Assembly (NCBI RefSeq): GCF_000011385.1
Contig: NC_005125.1
Coordinates: 4,588,001-4,652,000 of the forward strand
Reading direction: 5' to 3'
DNA length: 64,000 nucleotides
Origin: Gloeobacter violaceus PCC 7421
GTDB taxonomy: Bacteria; Cyanobacteriota; Cyanobacteriia; Gloeobacterales; Gloeobacteraceae
The notes under the pieces were generated by a model. It made no database searches and had not been told where the DNA came from. It saw nothing but the letters and a program-made list of their open reading frames with translations. Each line of letters starts with the position of its first letter. The first letter of the stretch is position 1. The translations under genes and the position numbers were made by a program. Below are positions 1 through 9,615 of the stretch, one piece after another.

Positions 1-98
1 ACCTGGGTCATCACCTGCGGCAAAGCCTTCGCAGCATCGGTCCGCTGCTCGTAGCAGTCGGCAATTTCCTTGGCCAAAGGCTTCATCCAGCCGTCCAT
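1..98 (-). CDS. N-terminus of unknown protein, cut by window edge
   Basis: An open reading frame runs leftward off the window. It starts at an ATG (96-98) preceded on the minus strand by an AAGGGG-like ribosome binding site. The visible residues begin MDGWMKPLAKEIADCYEQ, are hydrophilic and probably helical, and show no signal peptide. A second in-frame ATG lies four codons downstream (84-86). It diverges from the SDR gene, so 99-234 must hold both promoters. I cannot assign a family from about 32 residues. Confidence 0.55.
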   Translation of the reverse strand, partial: MDGWMKPLAKEIADCYEQRTDAAKALPQVMTQ

Positions 99-234
99 GT
101 TTAACCCCTTGCTCTATCTGCGATATCCTTTGATTCCATTCTGTTTACCAATTTTGCGCCTGTCCAGTACAAATACTTACCAATTGTCGCCATTTCAGGA
201 ACAATCGATAAGCAGCGACAAGCGAGGAGATCCG

Positions 235-930
235 ATGCAGGGAAGGCACGTATTGCTCACCGGCGGCACGGGCGGTTTGGGTCTGGGGGTGACCCCGGCG
301 GTGCTGGCACGGGGGGCGCATTTGACGATCCCGTTTATCGCGCAGCGGGAAGTCGAGCGCCTCAAAAGCCGCCTCTGCCCGGCGGATCTGAGCCGCGTGC
401 GCTTTGTGGAGGCGAACCTGGCCGAGGAGGCGAGTGTCGAGGGATTGTTGGCTGCGCTGGAGCGGGTCGACGTGCTTATCCATCTAGTGGGAGGGTTCAA
501 CATGGGACCGACCCACCAGTACACCTACGCCGACTGGAAGCGCGACATCGAGTTGAATCTGGATACGACGTTTTTATTGTGTAAGCACTGCCTGGGGCGG
601 ATGCTGGCCACGGGCTACGGACGGATCGTCACGGTCGGTTCGCGCGGTGCGCTGGAGCCTGCCGGGCAACTGGCCGCCTATTCGGCGGCAAAAGCCGGGG
701 TGGTGGCGCTCACCAAGGCGATCGCCGCCGAGACCAAAGGCACCGGGATCACCGCCAATGTCGTGCTGCCGAGCGTCATCGACACCCCCGGCAACCGGGC
801 GGCGATGGGTGCGGAAAATGCCGACAAGTGGGTTAAACCCGAGTCGCTCGCCGAGGTGATTTGTTTTCTCGCTTCGGAGGCGGCCCGCGATGTGCGCGGG
901 GCGGCGGTGCCGGTTTACGGCAGCGTCTAG
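235..930 (+). CDS. SDR-family NAD(P)-dependent oxidoreductase
   Basis: This is a 231-aa classical short-chain dehydrogenase/reductase. The N-terminal Rossmann motif TGGTGGLG lies at about residues 9-16. The catalytic serine is in VGSRGAL, and the YSAAK motif gives the Tyr and Lys of the active site. It is a soluble cytosolic enzyme whose substrate cannot be read from sequence. The ATG at 235 is preferred because GAGGAG lies just upstream and the fold starts within a few residues; the frame stays open back to 70 but that part does not resemble an SDR. Its TAG stop shares the CTAG tetranucleotide with the convergent WD40 gene. Confidence 0.9.
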   Translation: MQGRHVLLTGGTGGLGLGVTPAVLARGAHLTIPFIAQREVERLKSRLCPADLSRVRFVEANLAEEASVEGLLAALERVDVLIHLVGGFNMGPTHQYTYADWKRDIELNLDTTFLLCKHCLGRMLATGYGRIVTVGSRGALEPAGQLAAYSAAKAGVVALTKAIAAETKGTGITANVVLPSVIDTPGNRAAMGAENADKWVKPESLAEVICFLASEAARDVRGAAVPVYGSV

Positions 931-3900
931 CCTGCCGCCTCCACCGCCCCCAAAGCCTGGAGCATCGACTTTTGGGCGTCGGTCAGACCCGTCACCCCGG
1001 TGATGTCCATGCCCTCGTAGAGCCGGTCGGCGCGCAGCAATTCGAGGGGTTTGCCGGTGTGACTGTCCCACAGCCGGATCGTTTCGTCCTGGCTGCCGCT
1101 GATGACGGTGCGGCCGTCGGGGCTAAAAGCCACCGACCACACCTGACTGGTATGCCCGGTGAGCGTCCGCAGGCACTCGCCGGTGGCCGCGTCCCAGAGT
1201 CTGACCGTCTGGTCGTGGCTGCTGCTGACGACCGTCCGGCTGTCGGGGCTAAAAGCCACCGACCACACTTGACTGGTGTGCCCGGTGAGTGTCCGCAGGC
1301 ACTCGCCGGTAGCCGTGTCCCAGAGCCAGACGGCGTAGTTGCCGCTGCCGCCTGCGAGGATGCGGCCATCCGGGCTGAAGGCGACCGACCACACCTGGCT
1401 GCTGTCGACTTTGAGCGTATGCAGGCATTCGCCGGTAGCGGCATTCCAGACCCGAACGGTCTGATCGAAGCTGCCGCTGGCCACCGTTCGGCCGTCGGGG
1501 CTAAAAGCCACCGACCACACCCAACTGCTGTGGCCAGTCAGGGTGCGCAGGCACTGACCGGAGGAAACCTCCCACAATTTCACCGTCTGGTCGTGGCTGC
1601 CGCTGGCCAGGGTGCGGCCGTCGGGGCTGAAGGCCACCGAACGCACCCAGTTGTTGTGGCCCGAGAGGGTGCGCAGGCACTGGCCGGTGGCCGCATCCCA
1701 GAGTTTGATGGTCTGATCGAAGCTGCCGCTGGCCAGGGTGCGGCCGTCGGGGCTGAAGGCCACCGACCACACCCAACTGCCGTGACCGGTGAGGGTGCGC
1801 ACACAACGACCCGAGGGTACATCCCAAATCCGCACGGTGCGATCGAGGCTGCCGCTGGCTAGGGTTTGGCCGTCCGGGGCAAAGGCCACCGACCAGATCC
1901 AGCCGGCGTTGCCCTGCAGCGTGCGCAGGCACTGGCCGGTGGCCGCATCCCAGATCCGCACGGTTTGATCGAGGCTGCCGCTCGCTAGCGTCTGGCCGTC
2001 CGGGGCAAAACTCACCGACCAGACCTGGCCGCTGTGGCCGGTGAAGGTGCGCAGGCATTCCCCTGTGGCTGCGTCCCAGAGCTTGACGGTGCAATCGAGG
2101 CTGCTGCTGGCCAGCCATTCTCCGTCCGGGCTGAAGGAGATCGCGCGGATGCGGCCGGTGTGGCCGGTGAGGGTGGTCAGGCAGGTACCGGTCGTCACTT
2201 CCCAGAGTTTGAGGGTCTGGTCGTGGCTGCCGCTGGCCAGCACACCGCCGTCGGGGCTGAAGGCGACCGAGAGCACCTGGTCGGTGTGGCCGGTGAGGGT
2301 GCCCAGGCGCTCGCCGGTCCTCACATCCCAGAGCTTGACGGTGCGATCGAGGCTTGCCGCGGCGAGGGTGTGCCCGTCAGGGCTGAAGGCCACCGACCAC
2401 ATCCGGCCCGTGCGCGACTTGAACGTCCGGGTGCACTGGCCGCCGGCCGCATCCCACAGCCGGACGGTTTCATTGGAGGGACTGCTGCTCGCTATCAACG
2501 TCCCATCGGGGCTGAAGGCGACCGAGTACACCCAACCGCCGTGACCGGTAAGCGTGCGCAGACACTGTCCCGTGGCCGTATCCCACAATTTGATGGTCTG
2601 ATCTTCGCTGCCGCTAGCAAGCACGCTCCCGTCGGGACTGAAGGCAAGGGCGCTGATCCAGTCGGTATGGCCCCGAAAGCTCAGCTGCTGTTGGCCGTCG
2701 CGCACTCGCCACAGGCGCACCTCGCCGCTGTCGTCGCCGATGGCGAGCAATTCCCCCTTCGGGCTGTAGGCGACGAACAGGATGCCGCCGAAGGTTTGGG
2801 CAAAGACCGAGCGGGCCAGATCCGCACCGGCAAAATTTGTGCGGTGCAGACTGACTTTTTGCAAGTACGCCTGCCAGATGGCGAGGCGCGAAAAATCCCG
2901 GCCGGCCAGATCGCTTTTCAGTTCGCACAGCAAATTGAGGGCATTGCCGCCCACATAACCGGGTTCTAGGGGTGAGTGCTCGCGCTGGGCTTCCAGGACG
3001 GCATAAAGTCGCTGCTCCAGGCTGCGCCTGCTGCCCAGGCGGGTGAGCAACTCGTCGAGGATGGGCCGCACGATCAGGCGCACCTGCGTCTCGCGAACGT
3101 AATCTTTCGATTGGGCCTTCATCAGAGCGTGGGATTTCAACAGTGCGATAGGCCCGCGCTCGATTTCGGCACACACCTGCTCGATCAGCCGCTCGGCGGT
3201 AAATTCCATCACCACCGGCTGCTGGGTAAAACCCGCACTGCTGCGCTCGATCAGCGAGCGGCGCAACAGCGATTCGAGCGCCTCGAGCAACCTGGGGGTG
3301 GGGGCGGCGGGGACGGTGTCTTCTCGAAGTTGGGCGGCGCTCACCAGTTCCCGGTGGATAGCCAGCCAGTACATCAGCTGTTTCTCGAAGTGGGTGAGCC
3401 GGTCGAACTGCTGCTCCAGCAGGTTGCGGATGCCGTTGAAGACGACCGCGCCGTGAACAAAAAATTCGCCGATGGCACCGCCGAACAACTCTTGAATCGA
3501 TGTGGAAACAATCTTGAGCGCCAGGGGGTTGCCCCGGTAACATTCCACCAGACTGCGGCGCTCGTCGGGGCTGCCGCTGAGCCCTTTCGCCTCCAGAATC
3601 GCTTCGCCCTCGTCCTCGCGCAGACCGCCCAACCGCAGCGAACGCACCGGCAGGCTCGCCCCCTCCAGCGAAGCGACTTCCTTGGGTTTCTCGCGGCTGG
3701 TGAGGATCAGGCAACTGGCGTGGGGCACTTCTCCCACCTGCCGAAACAATTCTGCGTAGGCCTCGCAGCCCTCGCGGTAGGTGCCGGTCTGCTCGGCGCC
3801 GCTTAATAGCGACTCGCCATTATCTAGAATCAACAGCGTGCGCGAACGGCGCAGGCATTCCATCAGCTTCGATAGACGCCCCTCGGTGCCCGCGGGCAGG

Positions 3901-4493
3901 TTCACCTGCGGGCTGTCGCACAGGCACTCGATAAGCTCGCCGAGCAGTTCGCCGAGCGGCGGAGCGTTGCGCAGCGAGCGCCAGACCAAATGCTCGAAGT
4001 GCTCCTGGGTCTGGCGGGCGAGCTTGACGGCGAGGGTGGATTTGCCGATGCCGCCCATACCCAGCAGCGCCACCAACCGGCAGCGCTCGCGGACCAGCCA
4101 GCCTTCGAGGGTGGCCAGTTCCTCGGTGCGCCCATAGAACAAGGACACATCGACCGCCTCACCCCAATCCTGCCGCGCTCCGCGCGGCGGGACCGGCTCG
4201 GAGGGCTCTACCGCTCCCGCTTCCGGCCGAGCATAGTCGCCGGAACCCAGATCCAGCCCGAACGCCTGGAAGAAACGAAAGAGCGTCTGTTTATCGACCC
4301 CTTCTTCGGCTGTGAGCACCTTGGCGACGGTGCTCGGATCGAGGCCGATGCGGTCACTCAGTTCTTCGAGGGTAAGGCGCTCGCCGCCGTTCGTCCGGTT
4401 CTCCAGTTCGCAGCGCGCCTCGTGCAGTCGCTGCCAGCCCTGGGGGGTCAGCCGGAAGCCGCGCCTGCGTTTTGCCTTGGGGGGGTGGTTCAT
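927..4493 (-). CDS. STAND (NB-ARC-like) NTPase with 14 WD40 repeats
   Basis: This 1188-aa signalling-type ATPase opens with a basic, HTH-like domain (about 1-80). An NB-ARC/STAND core follows, with P-loop GMGGIGKST near residue 145, Walker B LLILDN, a sensor-like LTSRE and an NPLAL motif. A short pentapeptide-like segment ([13 protein letters not shown]) precedes 14 WD40 units from about residue 565, each roughly 42 aa, enough for two seven-bladed propellers. Such proteins are ATP-driven switches whose propellers bind ligands or partners; the ligand is unknown. The start at 4493 follows GAGGAG by six bases, better than the upstream GTG at 4508. The repeats are alike at DNA level (period about 126 bp), so copy number may vary between strains. 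Confidence 0.88.
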   Translation of the reverse strand: MNHPPKAKRRRGFRLTPQGWQRLHEARCELENRTNGGERLTLEELSDRIGLDPSTVAKVLTAEEGVDKQTLFRFFQAFGLDLGSGDYARPEAGAVEPSEPVPPRGARQDWGEAVDVSLFYGRTEELATLEGWLVRERCRLVALLGMGGIGKSTLAVKLARQTQEHFEHLVWRSLRNAPPLGELLGELIECLCDSPQVNLPAGTEGRLSKLMECLRRSRTLLILDNGESLLSGAEQTGTYREGCEAYAELFRQVGEVPHASCLILTSREKPKEVASLEGASLPVRSLRLGGLREDEGEAILEAKGLSGSPDERRSLVECYRGNPLALKIVSTSIQELFGGAIGEFFVHGAVVFNGIRNLLEQQFDRLTHFEKQLMYWLAIHRELVSAAQLREDTVPAAPTPRLLEALESLLRRSLIERSSAGFTQQPVVMEFTAERLIEQVCAEIERGPIALLKSHALMKAQSKDYVRETQVRLIVRPILDELLTRLGSRRSLEQRLYAVLEAQREHSPLEPGYVGGNALNLLCELKSDLAGRDFSRLAIWQAYLQKVSLHRTNFAGADLARSVFAQTFGGILFVAYSPKGELLAIGDDSGEVRLWRVRDGQQQLSFRGHTDWISALAFSPDGSVLASGSEDQTIKLWDTATGQCLRTLTGHGGWVYSVAFSPDGTLIASSSPSNETVRLWDAAGGQCTRTFKSRTGRMWSVAFSPDGHTLAAASLDRTVKLWDVRTGERLGTLTGHTDQVLSVAFSPDGGVLASGSHDQTLKLWEVTTGTCLTTLTGHTGRIRAISFSPDGEWLASSSLDCTVKLWDAATGECLRTFTGHSGQVWSVSFAPDGQTLASGSLDQTVRIWDAATGQCLRTLQGNAGWIWSVAFAPDGQTLASGSLDRTVRIWDVPSGRCVRTLTGHGSWVWSVAFSPDGRTLASGSFDQTIKLWDAATGQCLRTLSGHNNWVRSVAFSPDGRTLASGSHDQTVKLWEVSSGQCLRTLTGHSSWVWSVAFSPDGRTVASGSFDQTVRVWNAATGECLHTLKVDSSQVWSVAFSPDGRILAGGSGNYAVWLWDTATGECLRTLTGHTSQVWSVAFSPDSRTVVSSSHDQTVRLWDAATGECLRTLTGHTSQVWSVAFSPDGRTVISGSQDETIRLWDSHTGKPLELLRADRLYEGMDITGVTGLTDAQKSMLQALGAVEAAG

Positions 4494-4977
4494 CGGCGCT
4501 CCTCGCACGGAATGCAGGTGCCCCTACCCGGGCGGCCCTCTAGAGAATGTACGCCCGCTCCGGAAGTTAAGGGTGTTAAGGGGCTATCGCAGAACAATCT
4601 TTATCTTCTACAAAACGCCCCGGTGCAAGGCCTGGGCTTTGGACTGCAATGCAATGTGCAGTGGTCCTTAACGTCCCTATCGTCCCTGGATAAGGCCAGT
4701 GTAGTTCCCTAAGCTTGGTGCTGTGGAGCTCTTTGGCCGTTCCTTCTGGATTTTATCCGCCCAACCGGTCAACCGCCCGAGGCCTGCGCTCAGGCAGTCG
4801 ATACTCAGCAGTTAATTTCCCAGCGGGGGGAAGCATGGAAGCCAATCGATTCGTACCGGCTGTGCTGTGGAAGCAGCTGATGAGCCTGACCGCTCCGCAG
4901 GGGGCGCTCACCACCCCGCCCGCACCGGGCGCCGCGCCCTTTCTATCTTTTCTTCCCAATCGGGTTCAAATACAGTG
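4494..4977. other. Intergenic region between divergent genes
   Basis: These 484 bases separate the WD40 gene (minus) from an ECF-like sigma gene (plus) and must hold both promoters. Open frames here (for example 4715-4978) have no ribosome binding site or recognisable protein, so I treat them as chance. I could not pick out convincing -35/-10 pairs. A GGGTTCAAAT string at 4962-4971 resembles a tRNA T-loop, but no cloverleaf surrounds it. Confidence 0.5.
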
Positions 4978-5568
4978 ATGCAAACCATGGCGACTACAGA
5001 ATTGTCCGAATCGATGGCCCAACCGAGCGATGCACAGCTGTTCTACGCCCTGCGCTCAGGTGAGCGCACAGCGATGGTGAGCTTGTATCGTCGCTATGCG
5101 AGCGTCGTCTATGGCCTGGCGCTGTCGATTCTCAAAAATCCCCAGGAGGCCGAAGACCTCAGCCAGGAGATCTTTTTGAGCCTCTGGCGCGGCGGCGGCT
5201 ACAACCCGGAGCGCGGTTCGCTGTCGAGCTATTTGATGCTGCTCACCCGCTCGCGCGCCCTCGACAAACTGCGCGCCCGCGGCCGCAAACTCAAGATGAT
5301 CGAGCGGGTCGGCCAGGTGAATCTGGGTGAACCCTCCGGGGTGACGCCCCTGGAGCGGGCGACCGTCGACGAGTGCTCCGAACGGGTGCGCGAGGCGGTG
5401 GCAAGTTTGCCCCTAAAGGAGCGCCAGGTGCTCGAACTGAGCGTGTTCAGCGGCCTGAGTTATCCGCAGATCGCCGCGCGGACGGGCACCCCGCTGGGCA
5501 CCATCAAGCGCTGGGCGCGCAAGGGCATGCTTCAGCTCAAAGAAGATCTCAAGGCACTCATAGAATAG
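4978..5568 (+). CDS. ECF/SigG-like RNA polymerase sigma factor
   Basis: This 196-aa protein has the two-domain layout of small sigma-70 factors. Region 2 contains [19 protein letters not shown] and [13 protein letters not shown] (core binding and -10 recognition). Region 4 contains [19 protein letters not shown] followed by an HTH ending [11 protein letters not shown]. It should direct RNA polymerase to a stress or extracytoplasmic regulon. No anti-sigma gene is adjacent, which is unusual for ECF factors. Start choice is uncertain: ATG 4978 or ATG 4987, neither with a strong Shine-Dalgarno sequence. A hairpin with a T-rich tail follows at 5602. Confidence 0.88.
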   Translation: MQTMATTELSESMAQPSDAQLFYALRSGERTAMVSLYRRYASVVYGLALSILKNPQEAEDLSQEIFLSLWRGGGYNPERGSLSSYLMLLTRSRALDKLRARGRKLKMIERVGQVNLGEPSGVTPLERATVDECSERVREAVASLPLKERQVLELSVFSGLSYPQIAARTGTPLGTIKRWARKGMLQLKEDLKALIE

Positions 5569-5601
5569 CCGCCGACACCGATGGGATCCCTTCCCCGTAC
5601 C

Positions 5602-5633
5602 GGCGCCTGCTAACGTGGTAGGCGCCGTTCTTT
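5602..5633 (+). terminator. Intrinsic terminator after the sigma gene
   Basis: GGCGCCT pairs with AGGCGCC around a short loop, extended by wobble pairs to about 11 bp (5602-5626). It is followed by the T-rich tail GTTCTTTG. It lies 33 nt past the sigma stop and upstream of the hemB ribosome binding site. Confidence 0.65.
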
Positions 5634-5662
5634 GTCCAACGCACCAGGGGAGGAGGCCCGCC

Positions 5663-6646
5663 ATGTTTCCGTCTGTTCGCCCGCGCCGATTGCGCACGAC
5701 GCCCACCCTGCGCCGGATGGTGCGCGAAAACCATCTGCACCCCGAAGATCTGGTCAGCCCCATCTTCGTGGTGCCGGGATCGGGCTTTGCCCGCGAGGTC
5801 TCCTCGATGCCCGGCGTCTTTCAGCTGTCGGTGGACAAGGCCGTGGAGGAGGCGCGCGAAGTGTGGGATCTGGGCGTCCCCTCGGTGATTCTTTTTGGCA
5901 TCCCCGAGCAAAAGGACGCCGGGGCCACAGGCGCCTGGCACGACCACGGCATTGTCCAGGAAGCAACGACTGCTATCAAAGCGGCCCTGCCGGAGCTGGT
6001 GGTGATGGCCGATACCTGCCTGTGCGAGTACACCAACCACGGCCACTGCGGCGTCATCGAGTTGAGCGACACGATTGGCCATGTCCTCAACGATCCGACC
6101 CTCGAAATTTTGGGCAAGACCGCCGTCGCCCAGGCGCGCGCCGGGGCGGATCTGATCGCCCCTTCCGGGATGATGGACGGCATGGTGCGGGCCATCCGCA
6201 CGGCCCTCGACGAAGCGGGCTTCACCGACACGCCGATTCTTTCTTACGCGGCCAAGTACGCCTCCGCCTACTACGGTCCTTTTCGGGACGCCGCCGAATC
6301 GACCCCTCAATTTGGCGATCGGCGCACCTACCAGATGGACCCGGCCAACAGCCGCGAGGCGCTCAAAGAAATTGCCCTCGACATCGCCGAGGGCGCCGAC
6401 ATGCTGATGGTCAAACCGGCCCTGGCCTACCTGGACATCCTGCACCGCGTCAAAGCGGCGACCCACCTGCCGGTAGCCGCCTACAACGTTTCAGGCGAGT
6501 ACGCGATGGTCAAAGCCGCCGCTCTCAACGGTTGGATCGACGAGGAACGGGTGGTGATGGAGACGCTGATGTCGATGAAACGCGCCGGGGCGGACCTGAT
6601 CTTGACCTACCACGCCAAGGACGCCGCCCGCTGGCTTGGAGCCTGA
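5663..6646 (+). CDS. hemB: Delta-aminolevulinic acid dehydratase (porphobilinogen synthase)
   Basis: HemB condenses two 5-aminolevulinate molecules to porphobilinogen, the second common step of haem and chlorophyll synthesis. The 327-aa length is normal. The ATG at 5663 follows a perfect AGGAGG by six bases. The metal site reads [14 protein letters not shown], with the three cysteines of the zinc-dependent class rather than the aspartates of plant-type magnesium enzymes. The first Schiff-base lysine is in [13 protein letters not shown] and the second in MLMVKPA. It is a single gene between the ECF sigma (plus) and a convergent group 2 sigma. Confidence 0.97.
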   Translation: MFPSVRPRRLRTTPTLRRMVRENHLHPEDLVSPIFVVPGSGFAREVSSMPGVFQLSVDKAVEEAREVWDLGVPSVILFGIPEQKDAGATGAWHDHGIVQEATTAIKAALPELVVMADTCLCEYTNHGHCGVIELSDTIGHVLNDPTLEILGKTAVAQARAGADLIAPSGMMDGMVRAIRTALDEAGFTDTPILSYAAKYASAYYGPFRDAAESTPQFGDRRTYQMDPANSREALKEIALDIAEGADMLMVKPALAYLDILHRVKAATHLPVAAYNVSGEYAMVKAAALNGWIDEERVVMETLMSMKRAGADLILTYHAKDAARWLGA

Positions 6647-6665
6647 TCCCCACCTCGTGGGCGGA

Positions 6666-7700
6666 TCACCCGCCTACATACTGCTGCAGGATCTGCTTGC
6701 GCTTGCTGCGCCGCAGCTTGCGCAGCGCTTCCGATTCGATTTGCCGGATGCGCTCGCGGGTCAGATCAAAGCGCTCGCCCACCTCGCGCAGGGTCAGGCC
6801 CTCCTCGCCCTTGAGGCCGAAGCGCAGGGCGAGTACCTCGCGCTCCACGGGCTTGAGTACATTCATGGCCGCGTACAGTTCGCTTGCCAGCGCCTTTTGC
6901 ACCAGTTCGTCGAAGGGCCGCTCTGCGGTGCCGTCCTCGATCATCTCGCCCAGTGAAATGTCCCCTTCGCTGCCCACGGGCATGTCGAGGGACACCGGCT
7001 GGCGGGAGACTTCTTGAATGGTGCGCAGCTTCTTGACTTTGATCGCCAGACGGGAAGCGAGTTCGTCCTCGCTCGGCCGCCGGCCCAGTTCCAGCGTCGC
7101 CATGCGCATCTCGCGGCGCACCTTGCGCACTTTTTCGACCATGTGAATGGGCAGGCGAATCGTGCGCGCCTGGTTGGCGATAGCGCGGGTGATGCTCTGG
7201 CGGATCCACCAGGTGGCGTAGGTCGAGAAGCGGTAGCCCTTTTCAGGGTCGAACTTCTCTGTGGCGCGCATCAGGCCGATATTACCCTCCTGGATGAGAT
7301 CGAGAAAGGGCACATTGCGACCGATATATTTTTTGGCGATCGAGACCACCAGGCGCAAATTGGCGTTGATGAGCTTGCGCTGCGCCCACAGCCCCTGGCG
7401 GGTCGCCTCGATGAGGGCCTTGGGATCGCGACCCATGAAGGCGGCCACGTCCTCTTCCGGCGAAGGTCGACCCAGCCGCATCGCCAGCTCCTCGCGCGCC
7501 CCGTCGATGGCAAGCTTCGCCTGGATGCGGCGGGCCAGATGAATTTCTTCCTCGGGGGTTACCCGCGGGATGCGACCAATCTCGTTGAGATACAGATCGA
7601 CCAGGTCGTCACTACCCTGGGCCTCGCTCCTGGAGGGCAGATTGCCCTCGTCAAGGCCAAAGGGTTGCTCCTCCGAATCGCGGTGCCTCGCTCTCACCAC
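6666..7700 (-). CDS. Group 2 (primary-like) sigma-70 factor
   Basis: This protein of about 344 aa is a non-essential primary-type sigma factor. Region 1.2 is DDLVDLYLNEIGRIPRVT. Region 2 contains NLRLVVSIAKKYIGR, FLDLIQEGNIGLMRA and FSTYATWWIRQSITRAI. Region 3 starts RTIRLPIHMVEK, and region 4 ends in an HTH with LTRERIRQIESEALRKLR. Region 1.1 is short, typical of cyanobacterial SigB/C/D/E relatives; which one it matches cannot be told by eye. The start is ambiguous: tandem GTG codons at 7700 and 7697 follow AGAGGA, while the frame reaches a TTG at 7757. Confidence 0.93.
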   Translation of the reverse strand: MVRARHRDSEEQPFGLDEGNLPSRSEAQGSDDLVDLYLNEIGRIPRVTPEEEIHLARRIQAKLAIDGAREELAMRLGRPSPEEDVAAFMGRDPKALIEATRQGLWAQRKLINANLRLVVSIAKKYIGRNVPFLDLIQEGNIGLMRATEKFDPEKGYRFSTYATWWIRQSITRAIANQARTIRLPIHMVEKVRKVRREMRMATLELGRRPSEDELASRLAIKVKKLRTIQEVSRQPVSLDMPVGSEGDISLGEMIEDGTAERPFDELVQKALASELYAAMNVLKPVEREVLALRFGLKGEEGLTLREVGERFDLTRERIRQIESEALRKLRRSKRKQILQQYVGG

Positions 7701-7880
7701 CGTTCCTCTCCCTCTCGTCTGGCTGCCGGATGTCTCAACATTAAGGAAATCTTGCAAACGGCTGTAAACGAAAATCGATCATCGGCTAAGATTTTTTATA
7801 GGGTTAGGATGAATCCAACCCTGATGAGAGCTCTTTTGTCTTCAATTCAAGCGTCTTTCAGCCATTTTCGATTTTCGATC

Positions 7881-8153
7881 ATGTCCCACGCAGATGCGAT
7901 CAACCCCAACCACGGCCCCCGTCCCACCAATTTGATCGGACCGCAGGTGCGCTACCTGCGCGAGCGGCTGGGGCTGACCCAGGACGAGTTGGCGGGGCGG
8001 CTGTGCCGCTACGGGTTGGAACTCGATTACGTCAAAATCGGACAAATCGAAAACGGCAAGCGCCGGGTCGTCGATTGGGAGCTGGTGGGCTTCGCGCGGG
8101 CGCTCGGGGTGTCCGTGAACTGGTTGCTCTGCGGAGAAGACGGGAGGTTGTAG
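7881..8153 (+). CDS. XRE-family HTH transcriptional regulator
   Basis: This small protein of about 90 aa carries one Cro/CI-type helix-turn-helix: GPQVRYLRERLGLTQDELAG, then VKIGQIENGKRRVVDWELV, ending in ALGVSVNWLLCGED. Little lies outside the domain, so it should bind DNA as a dimer without a sensor domain. An upstream in-frame ATG at 7809 would add 24 residues and has an AGGG six bases before it, so the start is unsettled. It lies 4 nt before the nuclease-like gene and presumably controls it, as controller (C) proteins do in restriction systems; that is inference. Confidence 0.85.
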   Translation: MSHADAINPNHGPRPTNLIGPQVRYLRERLGLTQDELAGRLCRYGLELDYVKIGQIENGKRRVVDWELVGFARALGVSVNWLLCGEDGRL

Positions 8154-8157
8154 GCCG

Positions 8158-9615
8158 ATGGATCGCGCACTGCCGCTTGAGCGCTACGACCTGTACCTGC
8201 TGGCGGGTCGGTTGCTCGCACACCATTTGGCCCGCTCGGGCGGTGTCCAGGTCAGGGCCATTGAGGTGGCCCTGGCGGTGCAGTACTTTCAAGATCTCGT
8301 GCCGGTGGTGGGCAGCGGCGGGGGCATCGGCCTCGACGAAGTGGCCGAGCGCATCTGCGACGGCCTCTACCGCAAAAGCGACGGGCGCCTGCCCCACGGT
8401 CCCAAGGGTGAAACGCTCGTCTGGCCCATCTTGAACCTCGATAGCGAAGGGGTTCCCCAGCCGCTGTTGCCGCAGTCGAGCGCCGAAGGCGATTTTCGCT
8501 GGCACAAGCTGTGCAACGGCCAGCGCGGCATCGGCTGCCACGCCGCCGCCATCCACTTCTGGCAGGATGTCGAATTTCTCGAAGGCGACCGCGACCTGTG
8601 CCCATTTCGGGTCTACGACGGCCATACCTCCCTGGTGATTGACCAGGGCCGCCAGAAGTGCGGCTTCGACGGCAACCCCTGCGGCTGGCAACCGGGCCTG
8701 CCCAAGTTTTTGCAGGTGCTCGGCCGGGGCCGCCAGGCCCGCCTCAGCCGAGTGGCCTGGACAGTGCCGATGTGGCAGGCGCTCGTACCGGCGGGTCAGG
8801 CGCTGCCGGTTTATCCGCTGCTGGCGGCGCTCTACTTCGGAGCGCCCCAACTGGCCAAGGGCCGTGGGACGATCACCCCCGAACAGTTCCGCTGCGATTT
8901 CGGCCTTACAGAAGCGGTCTTCGCGGCTCTTTTTGAGGCCGCTCCCGAGCATCCGCTCAATCGCCGCCTGCTTACTCACCTCGATGCGCCGCCTGCGGGC
9001 GAGCCGCTCTCGCCGCGCTTCGTGCTGCCGGTACTGCCGCCCGAGCGCGAGCGCGGGCGCCCGAGCGGCGGCAGGCTCGTCATCGATCCCGACGAAAAAC
9101 CCGCCTATCAAAAAAGCGGCGTCCCCGGCGGCAGCGCCCGCGATCCGCTGCTGGCCGAGCGCCGACGTCGGCGCCAACTGGAGCGCACCGCCCGTCACGA
9201 CGAAGTGCTCACCCACTTCCGGCGCTGGTTTCGCCTGGCGGGCAAAGAGGTGCGCGAGGACGCCGATACCTTCGACTTTTTGGCCATCGACGAACAACAG
9301 GTGTTACTCGCCGAAATCAAGGTGCTCGGCCAGCAGGATCTGGCCGAAGCCATCCAGGAGACGGTCGGCCAACTGCTCTACTACCAGCGCTTTGCGCTGG
9401 CACCCTGGCGCGAGGAAGGCTATCCGATCGCCATGGCCGCCGTTTTCGAGCGGCCTCCCATCGGCGAATTTGTGACCTTCCTGGGCGCTTTGAATATTCA
9501 CACCTACTGGATCGGCGAAGACCAGCACATCGACGGCCCCGAGGAAAGTCTGGCACTCATCCGTTCGATGGGGGTGCAGGTACACGCCGACCCCGAACTG
9601 ATGCGCGATGCCTAG
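8158..9615 (+). CDS. Unknown protein with C-terminal PD-(D/E)XK nuclease-like domain
   Basis: I do not recognise this 485-aa protein as a whole. The C-terminal third carries a plausible PD-(D/E)XK core: DTFDFLAID (about 369-377), LLAEIKVLG (E-x-K near 386-388), and a helix with AIQETVGQLLYYQRF that resembles the helix after the catalytic strand in restriction-endonuclease folds. The N-terminal 300 residues contain conserved-looking Cys, His and Trp residues (IGCHAAAIHFWQD, KCGFDGNPCGW) but no known motif. A basic linker (AERRRRRQLERTARHDE) joins the parts. GGGAGG ten bases upstream supports the ATG, and it is coupled to the XRE gene. A DNA- or RNA-cleaving role is inferred. Confidence 0.6.
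   Translation: MDRALPLERYDLYLLAGRLLAHHLARSGGVQVRAIEVALAVQYFQDLVPVVGSGGGIGLDEVAERICDGLYRKSDGRLPHGPKGETLVWPILNLDSEGVPQPLLPQSSAEGDFRWHKLCNGQRGIGCHAAAIHFWQDVEFLEGDRDLCPFRVYDGHTSLVIDQGRQKCGFDGNPCGWQPGLPKFLQVLGRGRQARLSRVAWTVPMWQALVPAGQALPVYPLLAALYFGAPQLAKGRGTITPEQFRCDFGLTEAVFAALFEAAPEHPLNRRLLTHLDAPPAGEPLSPRFVLPVLPPERERGRPSGGRLVIDPDEKPAYQKSGVPGGSARDPLLAERRRRRQLERTARHDEVLTHFRRWFRLAGKEVREDADTFDFLAIDEQQVLLAEIKVLGQQDLAEAIQETVGQLLYYQRFALAPWREEGYPIAMAAVFERPPIGEFVTFLGALNIHTYWIGEDQHIDGPEESLALIRSMGVQVHADPELMRDA

Noticed and set aside
70-930. SDR starting at 70
   Set aside because: The extension is unlike any SDR and overlaps the divergent gene start; ATG 235 has GAGGAG.
1060-2650. Tandem ~126-bp repeats as a possible CRISPR or satellite
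   Set aside because: The period equals one WD40 unit, the whole stretch is one coding frame, and there are no unique spacers.
861-2969. Long plus-strand frames with repeats opposite the WD40 gene
   Set aside because: The repeats are the antisense of WD40 units; no start site and no plausible protein.
4940-5000. tRNA suggested by GGGTTCAAAT
   Set aside because: No acceptor, D or anticodon stems can be formed around it.
8032-9297. 421-aa minus frame opposite the nuclease-like gene
   Set aside because: Antisense of a better-supported gene that has a ribosome binding site and motifs.
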